From the NCBI RefSeq assembly GCF_014697615.1, contig NZ_JACJSD010000038.1:1-64000 (forward strand): a DNA stretch of 64,000 nucleotides. The letters run 5' to 3'. A program made the position numbers and the translations under genes. Positions 16,384 through 24,709 of the stretch are shown here, piece by piece (positions within the stretch are counted from its first letter, which is position 1; each line of letters starts with the position of its first letter). A model generated the notes under the pieces. It had not been told where the DNA came from. It saw only the letters and a program-made list of their open reading frames with translations, and made no database searches. This stretch comes from Nostoc sp. FACHB-280. Lineage in GTDB: Bacteria > Cyanobacteriota > Cyanobacteriia > Cyanobacteriales > Nostocaceae.

Positions 16384-17268
16384 CTATGGCAGAAGTAGGC
16401 TATCCCAAACGCTTCTGGGCGTAACGTGATGCAGCAATTGCTGTCTTGCATGGGTGAATTTAGCTAGTAGCTTAGTGCTTTTTAATTTCTGCCACCAGTT
16501 GTATTGCAGGTAGGTAAGCAACCATAACTGCGTCTGGTGATTCCAGCTTGAGATGGAGTTACTCAAACTGAGTGCCTTGAGGATATCGTCAGGAGGCACT
16601 TCCAGTTCCTTTGTGATTTCTTGAGAGATGGAAGCTAACATTTTAATATTGGCGATCGCTTGACCAGGACTGCCAGAACTGATAGCTAGTATTTTTTCTG
16701 TTACCTCAATTTGTTGGTCTTTAAGGACAGAAATAACCTCCTCATCAGTTAACCTTTGGAAAGGTATGATTTGACACCTACTCTTGATAGTGGGTAATAG
16801 CTTTTGAGGATAGGATGATATCAGAATAAACGTTCCAGTTTTAGGTTCTTCCAGCGTCTTGAGAAGTTTGTTAGCGGCAGTAGGGTTGAGCATATCTGCT
16901 TCGTGGATAATCACCACCTTTTGCTTGCCCTCGACTGCACTAGTTGAGAGAAATTCAATTACCTCGCGCACCTGTTCTACTCGGATAGCAGGGACACTTT
17001 TCTGCTGGGAGGTGTTTTCGGTATAGGTTGGTTTGATTTGTAAGATGTCTAGATGTTTAGATTCTCCTGCGATCGCGGAGCGGCTTCCTCTTGAGAGTAT
17101 TGCATTTGCGAATGCCAGAGCAGTTTTTCCTTTGCCCACTCCTTCAATTTCGCTGCTAAATAGGTATGCGGGAGCAATTTGATTACGTTCGATTGCTTCA
17201 GTTAGTAGAAGTTTGGCGGTATGCTGTCCGATGATTTCTGTAAATAAATCGTTTTTCATATCGTGCAA
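16384..17268 (-). CDS. holB: DNA polymerase III delta-prime-like clamp-loader subunit
   Basis: This 294-residue AAA+ protein opens like bacterial delta-prime (FTEIIGQHTAKLLLTEAI, PAYLFSSEIEGVGKGKTALA). It has a P-loop GVGKGKT, Walker B region VVIIHEADML (HEAD), LLKTLEEP and the SRC arginine-finger box IKSRCQIIPF. The collar region is short. Delta-prime is the stator of the clamp loader, holding delta and gamma/tau while the beta ring is opened. The gene overlaps the end of holA by 13 bases; ATG 17259 is an alternative start. The retained P-loop is like cyanobacterial delta-prime, whereas E. coli lacks one. Confidence 0.85.
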   Translation of the reverse strand: MHDMKNDLFTEIIGQHTAKLLLTEAIERNQIAPAYLFSSEIEGVGKGKTALAFANAILSRGSRSAIAGESKHLDILQIKPTYTENTSQQKSVPAIRVEQVREVIEFLSTSAVEGKQKVVIIHEADMLNPTAANKLLKTLEEPKTGTFILISSYPQKLLPTIKSRCQIIPFQRLTDEEVISVLKDQQIEVTEKILAISSGSPGQAIANIKMLASISQEITKELEVPPDDILKALSLSNSISSWNHQTQLWLLTYLQYNWWQKLKSTKLLAKFTHARQQLLHHVTPRSVWDSLLLP

Positions 17269-18215
17269 ATTTCAATAATTCGGCTAGTTAAATTGTTAGT
17301 GCCGCTTTTGAGTTCCGTTTCGAGTTGTAAAAGTAAGGTAAGGCTGTTTTTCAGTTTTTGAATGCCTACAAGCTTGATTTCATCTTTGAGGTAATACAAT
17401 CTTTTAGGGTTTTTCAGTTCGGCTATTTCTGCAATCTTTATGTCAGATAATTTAGCTTCTATGCCAGCTTTAGTTATTAGCCAAGTGCGAAAAATTGACG
17501 TAAGAGTTGCTACTATTTTGAGTGGATGTTCATTACTATCTACTAGTTTATCCACCTGCGCTATTGCCAAGTTTGAATGATTTCTTAACATAGCCATAGT
17601 AAGCTTTTGATAGTCAGTATTGTGATTACTAACTAATTGTTTTATTTCCTCAAGAGAAATAATTTTTTCACTTGCATAGACAGCAAGTTTAGCAAATTCG
17701 CTATCGGCTCGTGCAGTGTTATTACCAATTGCTTCAACTAGATAATCGGTCACATCCGGTGTAAGGTTAACTTGATGGATAGCTGCATACTTCCCTATCA
17801 AACTAACTATTCCCTTTTTATCCCAACAAGGAACGAGAGGAAACTCTTCTTGTTGAGCATATTTTAAGATAGTTTTCACTACTGTTCTGCGGGAATCTGG
17901 CTTTTTGTTACTAGTAATTAAAAGAATGTTACTTGCAGGGATTCGAGAAAGTTGATTTTCAAGTCCTTGGTTATTATCCTCATTTGATAAACTTCCAATG
18001 AAATGATCGCTCTCTGTATGAACAATTTTATTACCCTCTCCAAAGGGTAACGTCATAACCTCAGTAAAAACCTTGGCAGCAATATTTTTCTCATTTGCAG
18101 ATAGCTTGATGTAGTTGAAAGCTTTCCATTCAGTATGAACATTTTGATTTACCAAACGGTTTATTTTTTGATTGAGCGAATAGGTATCTTCGCCGTAGTA
18201 TAGGTATACTGGCAT
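17256..18215 (-). CDS. holA: DNA polymerase III delta-like clamp-loader subunit
   Basis: This 319-residue protein matches HolA in its start (MPVYLYYGEDTYSLNQKI), the NILLITSNKKPDSRRTVVK region, LTPDVTDYLVEAIGNN and the C-terminal collar helices. Delta is the wrench that opens the beta clamp. It is translationally coupled to holB (13-base overlap), giving a delta/delta-prime pair. The conserved 20-bp motif at 18245-18264 lies 30 bases upstream of the ATG, so this is probably the first gene of a transcript with holB. Confidence 0.85.
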   Translation of the reverse strand: MPVYLYYGEDTYSLNQKINRLVNQNVHTEWKAFNYIKLSANEKNIAAKVFTEVMTLPFGEGNKIVHTESDHFIGSLSNEDNNQGLENQLSRIPASNILLITSNKKPDSRRTVVKTILKYAQQEEFPLVPCWDKKGIVSLIGKYAAIHQVNLTPDVTDYLVEAIGNNTARADSEFAKLAVYASEKIISLEEIKQLVSNHNTDYQKLTMAMLRNHSNLAIAQVDKLVDSNEHPLKIVATLTSIFRTWLITKAGIEAKLSDIKIAEIAELKNPKRLYYLKDEIKLVGIQKLKNSLTLLLQLETELKSGTNNLTSRIIEICTI

Positions 18216-18244
18216 TGCAGATTAGATAAACATCTAATTATCAT

Positions 18245-18264
18245 GCGTTAGTTATCAGCAGTGG
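18245..18264 (-). promoter_or_regulatory. Recurrent upstream motif, copy 1 (holA)
   Basis: On the + strand the site reads gcgttagttatcagcagtgg, that is GCGTTAGT, 7 bases, AGTGG. The same two half-sites with 6-7 base spacing recur before primase and helicase, always 30-42 bases upstream of a - strand start. Looser versions (GCGTAAG or GCGTATG ... GTGG) lie at 21086-21101 (polymerase), 28406-28422 (nuclease) and 34358-34376. It may be a promoter or a regulator site. Confidence 0.55.
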
Positions 18265-18340
18265 TTAAAAAAAGAAGAGTTAGTATTAACTCTTTCTACT
18301 TGATTGGTATTTGTTATGTAGTGACCAGTAAATACCTTAC

Positions 18341-18517
18341 TTAAGTTTGTGCTGGTTGTACGAAATTTTGAATTGAGTCTTTTTCAATATGGTTATCTAC
18401 TGGTTTATTACCCAAGTATTTGCGCCAAGAATCTAACTGTTGAAGATACTCTATTACTCCACTAGAACCAGCTACCTCGTATAGTGTAATAGCTGTTTCC
18501 CATTCCTTTAAGCTGGC
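18341..18517 (-). other. In-frame continuation of the next gene beyond a TAA
   Basis: The frame of the gene at 18518-19123 continues past its TAA for 58 more codons (SLKEWETAITLYEVAGSSG, LQQLDSWRKYLG) and stops at 18341. The composition is protein-like (helical, W-, Y- and L-containing) in an otherwise empty 300-base gap. It is either the amputated C-terminus of that protein or a read-through extension. Confidence 0.45.
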
Positions 18518-19123
18518 TTATTTCTCTGAGAGAATTTTGACTATAGCTTCGGGAAGTTTAGTGTCTTTACCAGTATCTAAATTTAAGTGTGGTGTGTTTT
18601 CTAGTAATATTTCTTGTCCACATAGAGTAACACCATCATCTTTTATATTTGTAGTATGAAGTTGAACACTAACCTCTGATAAAGGAAGAGTATATTGAAG
18701 AAATTTTTTAACTTTTTTGGTTTTAGTATTTCTCCTTTTTGGTTTAATGATAACTGGGTTGTTTGGTTCTGCAACTTCGTAACATTGAGGGAGTTCTAGA
18801 GAGAGTTGACCTGTTAAGTGCCATGATGCGCTTCGTTTTTCTGGTGGGGTAATGCGATAAGAGAACTCAGCCGTTTTCCTGGGATCGCCAGACTTTCTTA
18901 GTTTAACCCACATGTTGTAGCTGATAATTCCTTGGATGTAAATTTTCGGGTCTAATATTACTGGGGTTGTGTTTTCCCACCACTCAATTTGAACTACGCG
19001 ATCGCCATCTAATTCGTAGATAGTTCTAACTCTGGCATTAGGATGAGACGACAGGAATGAGTTTACCCAAGCCCTTTGCTTTTTATTAAGCCTGGGCTTG
19101 CGAGAAGAGGATTTATTTTTCAT
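18518..19123 (-). CDS. Hypothetical protein in the replisome block, possibly truncated
   Basis: This 201-residue basic protein has an N-terminal K/R-rich tail and a beta-rich middle (RTIYELDGDRVVQIEWWENT, YIQGIISYNMWVKLR). It contains TGQLSLELP, resembling but not matching a clamp-binding peptide. No family was recognised. It lies between the polymerase and holA on the same strand. Its TAA may be a nonsense mutation, because coding-like sequence continues in the same frame. Confidence 0.55.
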   Translation of the reverse strand: MKNKSSSRKPRLNKKQRAWVNSFLSSHPNARVRTIYELDGDRVVQIEWWENTTPVILDPKIYIQGIISYNMWVKLRKSGDPRKTAEFSYRITPPEKRSASWHLTGQLSLELPQCYEVAEPNNPVIIKPKRRNTKTKKVKKFLQYTLPLSEVSVQLHTTNIKDDGVTLCGQEILLENTPHLNLDTGKDTKLPEAIVKILSEK

Positions 19124-19211
19124 TAGTTACAGGCAAATCAGAATGTATGAATTTGAAAAACCTTTATATTTAGTGCCTTCAAAATTTACCTAAAATCTCA
19201 ACTTTCTTCAT

Positions 19212-21029
19212 TTAGAAAAGAGATAACTGACGTTTGTTACTTTCTAGCATTGCAGGAGCAGCTATTTTGAGAATTTCTTCTCGCCTTTTGTCAACAAGGT
19301 GAAGATAGTATTGACGTGAATAATTCTCATTACTGCTGATATTGGTTATGCCGCTAATTCCGTAATAGTAATTTACTACATCTCCAGGTTTACCTAGTTT
19401 GAGAATTTCTTTTTCGCCCTCTTTAATCTTGCGTGTGATTGCAAGTTTTTCTTTTGGATATTCCCTTGATAAAATCTGGGATTTGATGTGTGCATAATAA
19501 TCTTCTGCTACTGATACATTTTGAATTAGCAGGGTTAAATACTCAATAGAAAACTCTTTCTCCAGTTGAGAGCGATCGCGGTTGCGCCAGTTACCTTTAG
19601 TGATGATTTTCCCGTCTGGAAGCCATAAAAGGTAATTTTTGGTTCCCCGTTCGGGGATAAACATAGCGTCAGCGATAAACTCTAGCTTGACAGTTATCCC
19701 TTTAGGCAATTGAGATTGCAGTAAACTACGTACCTCTTCTGGGTTGGGATGGGTGAAAAACACTCCATCGGTGTCAACTTCCACAGGGGTACCACCGTGC
19801 CGAGTGATAATTTCAATCATTAGCTTGAGTACTTTTCGACTGTAGGCTGTAACTAATGCAGCAGCCTCCATATCATTGAAGGCGAGTTCAGAGGTGCCGA
19901 AGAATCCAAACTCGGAGTTAGCTAAAACCTTGACGGATTCTCTTTTTTCCTTAGCAGCAATATCTCCAGCAGATGCAAGTTGTTCCAACCTAAATTTTTC
20001 ATTCACCAAATATTGCAGAATACTTAGCCCAATACGTTCTGTATCTTTAATTGAGCAAATACCCTTGTCTAGCATTGCCCAAGGGTGCATTGAGCTAATA
20101 TCTGCATATCCAACCCTTCTATACAGTCCAGGGATAGAGTAAGCCATCCCTCCTTGGAATTTGTACTTGCGATCGGGTTTTGGTTTATAACCTGGATAAT
20201 GATGCTCAAATATTCGCTCCCATTTAGTACCATTACCAGCAAGTGTTAGCTGCTGGAGATTCATTTCCGGTACAACTAGTGCTTCGTAATAGTATGAGGG
20301 TACAAGTCTATTCGCAATTAGCCGAGTGTCTTCAAGGTCGTAAATAAGATACTCTTTCAGGCGTTTCCATCCCTTACTGTTGGGGCCATCTTTCCAACAA
20401 CTGAGGATTTCCTCATAGGGAAGAACTAGCCTGGTGTTCTGGCGCAGTCCCATTTCCAATACAGCCTTTTTGAGCGATCTGCCGTTAGTTAGCTTTTTGG
20501 CTATGAAATCCCACCTCAGAACGCAGATATAAATGTCTACGTGTTGGCTATTTCGGATGAATACCTCCTGAATTTTTAGTGGCTCGCCCCTTACTTGGGC
20601 GGTACGAATAGTCCGAGATTTGGATGCAACTTTAAATGGGTGTTTTATACCGTGCAAGTTGCATCGAGTAATAATAAATGGAATATCAAATGCCATCCCG
20701 TTATATGTGAAAATGACATCTGGATTTCTTTTACTGAGATGGTTGATAAATTTGGTTAATATTTTAGCTTCTGAGATATCCATGAAAATAGTAGAATATC
20801 CCAATAAATCCATACAACCAATAGCATAAATACGGCTTTCAAATGGGTTGATTCCTGCTGTTTCGATATCAACAAATATTTGTGAAAGTTCCTGATACGG
20901 CTTGAGTTGTATTTTGGGCTGCCAAGGTTTTATTGGAGAGGGGTCTTTCCAATAAATGTTTAGTTTGTCTTCATCGACAAAGATTATCCCTCTAGATTTT
21001 TTCACATAATCTCTGTGGTTATAACTCAT
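19212..21029 (-). CDS. polB: Compact family B DNA polymerase with 3'-5' exonuclease and clamp-binding tail
   Basis: This 605-residue protein carries all family B motifs. Exo I is FVDIETAG (D54, E56), Exo II TYNGMAFDIPF (D115) and Exo III YDLED (Y230, D234). Pol motif A is YADISSMHPW (D310), motif B KVLANSEFGFFG (K367, N371) and motif C VDTDGVFF (D419, D421). So both proofreading and synthesis should work. It is shorter than typical PolB (700-900 residues), and motif C has DTDG instead of DTDS. The last residues RQLSLF form a perfect beta-clamp peptide, implying use of a bacterial clamp, most simply the one encoded at 23259. Cyanobacterial chromosomes use Pol III, so this is a plasmid or phage-type replicase. 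Confidence 0.93.
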   Translation of the reverse strand: MSYNHRDYVKKSRGIIFVDEDKLNIYWKDPSPIKPWQPKIQLKPYQELSQIFVDIETAGINPFESRIYAIGCMDLLGYSTIFMDISEAKILTKFINHLSKRNPDVIFTYNGMAFDIPFIITRCNLHGIKHPFKVASKSRTIRTAQVRGEPLKIQEVFIRNSQHVDIYICVLRWDFIAKKLTNGRSLKKAVLEMGLRQNTRLVLPYEEILSCWKDGPNSKGWKRLKEYLIYDLEDTRLIANRLVPSYYYEALVVPEMNLQQLTLAGNGTKWERIFEHHYPGYKPKPDRKYKFQGGMAYSIPGLYRRVGYADISSMHPWAMLDKGICSIKDTERIGLSILQYLVNEKFRLEQLASAGDIAAKEKRESVKVLANSEFGFFGTSELAFNDMEAAALVTAYSRKVLKLMIEIITRHGGTPVEVDTDGVFFTHPNPEEVRSLLQSQLPKGITVKLEFIADAMFIPERGTKNYLLWLPDGKIITKGNWRNRDRSQLEKEFSIEYLTLLIQNVSVAEDYYAHIKSQILSREYPKEKLAITRKIKEGEKEILKLGKPGDVVNYYYGISGITNISSNENYSRQYYLHLVDKRREEILKIAAPAMLESNKRQLSLF

Positions 21030-21170
21030 TAATTAGAGATTTTCCTAATTCATGTTGATATTAATTTTTAACTATCAACTTAATTGCGTATGCTGCTGTG
21101 GTAGTAAATGTTAATTTATTTGGTTATTTGATTAAATAAATACAGAAATAAGTATGGTTAATCAGTACTT

Positions 21171-21797
21171 ATGAATGAATTAAGCAATGAAACACGAGTG
21201 ATTTTAATTGGTGGCTCCTCTCATGTAGGCAAATCCACCCTTGGCCAATCTTTGGCGGCGAAGCTTGGTTGGAGTTATCGTTCTACAGACAAACTCGCTC
21301 GACATCCTGGACATCCTTGGGTGGGTGCAAATAGAAATGCTATTCCAGAACACGTAGCAGAACATTATGGAACTTTGTCTGTTGACGCTCTTTTTGTAGA
21401 TGTATTGTCGCATTATGAGAAAAATGTGTTACCGCAAGTCGAGATTATCGTTCATTCTCATGCGTCTGATTTATCAACGGAATGCCTTATCCTTGAAGGC
21501 TCTGCATTATGGCCTGAATTTGTAGCGAATTTAGTTAGCGAAAATGATGTTAAAGCGATTTGGCTTACGGCTAGTGACCAACTCTTCTCTTATCGAATCT
21601 TTAGTGAAAGTAATTTTTATAATGTAAGTGAGGATAAAAAGTACCTAATTCAAAAATTTTTAGACCGTACCTTATTATATAATAAACGCATGAGGGAGAA
21701 GGTTGAACATCTCGGATTTATGTGTATTGATGTAGAATCTGTGTCAGTGGCAGACGAACTTTCAAAGAAATGTATGGAATTGATGCAGGTTGCCTAA
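21171..21797 (+). CDS. P-loop kinase-like protein
   Basis: This 208-residue protein has a Walker A (GGSSHVGKSTLGQSLAAKLG) followed by a deoxynucleotide- or sugar-kinase-like layout: STDKLARHPGHPW, then LILEGSALWPEF as a possible Walker B strand and IWLTASDQLF. It resembles 2-phosphoglycerate kinase/adenylate-kinase-type P-loop kinases, but the substrate is unknown. It is the only + strand gene inside the - strand replisome block and has its own terminator, so it is probably an independent cargo gene. Confidence 0.6.
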   Translation: MNELSNETRVILIGGSSHVGKSTLGQSLAAKLGWSYRSTDKLARHPGHPWVGANRNAIPEHVAEHYGTLSVDALFVDVLSHYEKNVLPQVEIIVHSHASDLSTECLILEGSALWPEFVANLVSENDVKAIWLTASDQLFSYRIFSESNFYNVSEDKKYLIQKFLDRTLLYNKRMREKVEHLGFMCIDVESVSVADELSKKCMELMQVA

Positions 21798-21870
21798 ATG
21801 AGAGTATTTTAATAAATATTAAGCCCTTTAGTAGTTTGAGCATTTTAACTGTTACTAGAAAACTATAAAT

Positions 21871-21900
21871 GGAGGGTTATAACTATAGTAATAACCCTCC
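21871..21900. terminator. Hairpin between convergent genes
   Basis: GGAGGGTTAT pairs perfectly with ATAACCCTCC around a 10-base loop, between the ends of the kinase-like gene and dnaX. It probably ends transcription from both sides. Confidence 0.65.
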
Positions 21901-21906
21901 TTAAAG

Positions 21907-23196
21907 TTAAGCTTGCTGTAGTTGTTTTTGTTGCAGCTTTTGGACAGCTTCTACCCAAGCAGGTGCTTTTTTACCATTAATAGGTGTTAGTTTTTGCCAG
22001 TGTTCTTGTAACTGCGCTTGTGTTAAGTGAGGTAACTGTTCCTTGCCCCAGTTAATCGCATCTTGAGCAGTTTTCCAATCTTTCCAGGGTTGTGATTGGT
22101 GACTACCCTTGTTGGTTGGCACTATCTCGATAAGTGTAGCTTCCAACCAAAGATGTGCGTTTTCATCCCGCATCAGATTTTGGCGTGCCATTAAGATTGC
22201 GATCGCATTTCGGATCTGGTCAATATTCCACAACTGCGAGATACTTACTAATTCCTCCCAGGTGTCCTCTTCTAGCTGTGTAAGATGTCTGCTATTGGGA
22301 TTAGTTTTGCACACAAGTAAGTCTTTGAGGAAGTTGACAAGACTTGTATGGATGGCAGCTGGCTGTTTCCCAGATTCAATCCAATCTTGGAGAATGCCTA
22401 AATTGCCCGTAATTTCTCCTTTGATGATATTTTCACAGACGGTGAGTAGATCGTATTTGGGAATAGTGCCTGATAGTTCCCAAACCCAGTTAGAGGTAAT
22501 TTCCTCTTCACCTAGTAAAGTTAGCTGATCTAACAGTTTGAGTGAGTCGCGCAGATGTCCCTTGTTTGCTTTAGCTACGGCGGTAACTGCTGATGGCGCA
22601 ATTTTGATACTTTCCTGGTGAGATATTTGTTCCAGGTAGCTTGCAACTAGCGAGACAGGAACTCTCTTAAAATCAAACTTTTGGCAACGGGAGACAATGG
22701 TTTCTGGAACTTTGTGTAACTCGGTTGTGCAGAAGATAAATACTACATGACGGGGAGGGCTTTCAATGGTTTTGAGGAGTGCTTGCCACGATTGGCTACT
22801 TAGGGCATGACATTCATCAATAATGAATATTTTGAATCTACTCTCCACTGGTGCAAATTGGGTAGTGGATATAAGCTCTCGGATCAGTTCTACCCCACTA
22901 TTGCTTGCTGCATCCAGTTCGGTTACATCAACAGAAGAAGATGCTGTAATTCCCTTACATGAATTGCATTCTCCACAGGGCTTGGTTGTCGGCTCATTGC
23001 TTGATTGACAGTTGAGGGATTTAGCGATGATGCGGGCGGTACTGGTTTTGCCCGTACCTTTAGGGCCACTAAATAGGTAAGCAGGTGCAATCTTTTGGAG
23101 TGCGATCGCATTTATGAGAGTGCGAACGATATGTTCTTGTCCAATAACTTCACTAAGAGTCTGGGGACGGTATTTGAGATGTAGTGGTTGGTACAT
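21907..23196 (-). CDS. dnaX: DNA polymerase III gamma/tau-like clamp-loader ATPase
   Basis: The start HLKYRPQTLSEVIGQEHIVR, the P-loop FSGPKGTGKTSTAR, the zinc module (CGECNSC after NCQ), Walker B FIIDECHAL, LLKTIESPP and the SRC box VSRCQKFDF identify DnaX. It is the motor subunit that loads the beta ring. At ~430 residues it lacks the long tau tail that binds DnaE and DnaB. Instead it ends in a ~55-residue helical domain (AINWGKEQLPHLTQAQLQEH, GKKAPAWVEAVQKL). ATG 23196 is preferred to TTG 23208, because GGAAAG lies a few bases before that ATG. Confidence 0.9.
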   Translation of the reverse strand: MYQPLHLKYRPQTLSEVIGQEHIVRTLINAIALQKIAPAYLFSGPKGTGKTSTARIIAKSLNCQSSNEPTTKPCGECNSCKGITASSSVDVTELDAASNSGVELIRELISTTQFAPVESRFKIFIIDECHALSSQSWQALLKTIESPPRHVVFIFCTTELHKVPETIVSRCQKFDFKRVPVSLVASYLEQISHQESIKIAPSAVTAVAKANKGHLRDSLKLLDQLTLLGEEEITSNWVWELSGTIPKYDLLTVCENIIKGEITGNLGILQDWIESGKQPAAIHTSLVNFLKDLLVCKTNPNSRHLTQLEEDTWEELVSISQLWNIDQIRNAIAILMARQNLMRDENAHLWLEATLIEIVPTNKGSHQSQPWKDWKTAQDAINWGKEQLPHLTQAQLQEHWQKLTPINGKKAPAWVEAVQKLQQKQLQQA

Positions 23197-23225
23197 AGTT
23201 CTTTCCAATAATTTATTTTAAATTC

Positions 23226-23249
23226 CTCCTACCAGTTATCTGGTAGGAG
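23226..23249. terminator. 10-bp hairpin between dnaN and dnaX
   Basis: CTCCTACCAG pairs perfectly with CTGGTAGGAG around TTAT. Downstream on the - strand is A/T-rich without a pure T tract, so termination may be partial. Confidence 0.5.
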
Positions 23250-23258
23250 AGTTTGCTT

Positions 23259-24629
23259 TTATACAGAAGCAGCCTCTTTCTTGGCTCGTGTACGCGAACT
23301 TGGCTTACTTTTGTTACTAGCTTTGGCCTCAGCTGTTGATGTCTCTACTTCCGAGGTTTCACCATTGCTTTCCGTTTGAGAAGTCTGAGTATTATTTATG
23401 GCTTCTTCTAGTTCGGCTACTACAGTAGTTTCTGTTGTTTCTAATGCTTCAGGAGTTTTCTCTGCTGTTGTCGTTTTGCTTGGGGTGGATTTATTTTCAA
23501 ACCCCTGCTTAATTTCTACAGGCATTACCAGATACAGCTGATTGAGCAGTCCTCCCATCGGGCAGATAATAACTGGTTGCGTGGGTTTGTTACACCGCAC
23601 CACGATTTCATCAGTACTGATGTGCTTTAATCCTTCGAGAAGGTAATCGATATTTAATCCAATACTGATGTTTTCTGAATGACTAGTTGCTGGTTTCATC
23701 AGTACCGAGTCAACTGCATCCCCGATATCAGTAGCTTCAGTGTATAGTGTTGCCTGTGTAGCTTCCAATTCCCAGAGAATTTTGACAACCTTTTGCTTGC
23801 GTTCGGCTAGATAACTTACCCGCTTCAGTGCGCTCTCAAATCCCTTGCGTTCTAATGTAAATTCATACTCAAATGTTCTGGGAATCAAACTATTGATTTT
23901 GGGGTATTCTCCCTCTAAAAGTCGGGAAATGACCTTTGTATTAGGAAGACTAAACTCAATAGTTTTATTTGATAGAAGAATATTGCACACGCTTGTATCG
24001 GCACTTTGAGAGAGAATTTTGTTTAACTCGCCAAGTGACTTACCTGGAACAGTAAAGTCAATTGGGTCAGAATATTCGCTATCAAGTGTTCCTGTGACTA
24101 ATGCTAATTTGTGACCATTTGTACTAGCAGCTTGCCACTTATTGGTATCAATTTTGAAGTTGACACCAGTTAAAACTAACTTTGTTTCGTCACCATTGGT
24201 GCAATAGAGTGTCCCTTCAAGTGCAGCTTGGAGTTTCTTGGCACTTAAATTTACTTCTATTGGATTTTCTCCCTTGGGAAGAGTTGGAAACTCGTCAGGT
24301 TTTCCACCAATCAGACGGCATTTACCGCTATTGTGAGTAATTATGCAGGCTTGGTTTTCTACCTCTAAGGTAATTTCTCCTCTGACATTGTTAATAGTGT
24401 CAGTTAATAGTTTGGCTGGTAGTGCTACCTGACCTGAAGTTTCTACATTAGCCGTCGTTGTAGTATGAATTGTGAGGTTAAGGTTTGTTCCTGTTGCTGA
24501 TACCATCCCATCTTCATTTGCTATCAGTAAGATATTTCCTAAAATTGGGTCAGTAGGTTTAGGACTAATTGCGAGATAAGCGGTTTCTAGAATTTCTGCG
24601 AGTTTAGATTGTTCAATGTTTAGTTTCAT
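23259..24629 (-). CDS. dnaN: Beta sliding clamp with long C-terminal tail
   Basis: The first ~375 residues are a bacterial DnaN: MKLNIEQSKLAEILETAYLA, NILLIANEDG, the SREYPKI-like SRLLEGEYPKINSLIP region, and YLVMPVEI where standard clamps end. The ring dimer tethers polymerases and other QLSLF-bearing proteins to DNA. Here ~80 residues follow the normal end. They are Thr/Glu-rich and then lysine/arginine-rich (KSKPSSRTRAKKEAASV) and look disordered. Since the hydrophobic binding pocket is built partly from the C-terminus, the tail could modulate access or accept a modification. It neighbours dnaX, DUF-type and polymerase genes. Confidence 0.92.
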   Translation of the reverse strand: MKLNIEQSKLAEILETAYLAISPKPTDPILGNILLIANEDGMVSATGTNLNLTIHTTTTANVETSGQVALPAKLLTDTINNVRGEITLEVENQACIITHNSGKCRLIGGKPDEFPTLPKGENPIEVNLSAKKLQAALEGTLYCTNGDETKLVLTGVNFKIDTNKWQAASTNGHKLALVTGTLDSEYSDPIDFTVPGKSLGELNKILSQSADTSVCNILLSNKTIEFSLPNTKVISRLLEGEYPKINSLIPRTFEYEFTLERKGFESALKRVSYLAERKQKVVKILWELEATQATLYTEATDIGDAVDSVLMKPATSHSENISIGLNIDYLLEGLKHISTDEIVVRCNKPTQPVIICPMGGLLNQLYLVMPVEIKQGFENKSTPSKTTTAEKTPEALETTETTVVAELEEAINNTQTSQTESNGETSEVETSTAEAKASNKSKPSSRTRAKKEAASV

Positions 24630-24709
24630 TTGTTATTTTGCTTTTAGTAGATGATGTTTTAACGGGTGCTAGAAATAGCACCCTTTTCGGTTACATGAGA
24701 TAGTTTTTT

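Noticed and set aside
18518-19123. Clamp-binding motif in the sequence TGQLSLELP
   Set aside because: It is internal and lacks the terminal aromatic/Leu-Phe pair, so it was not counted with the QLSLF set.
22109-22528. Open frame antisense to dnaX
   Set aside because: Shadow of a clear AAA+ gene; low-complexity Ser/Val-rich product.
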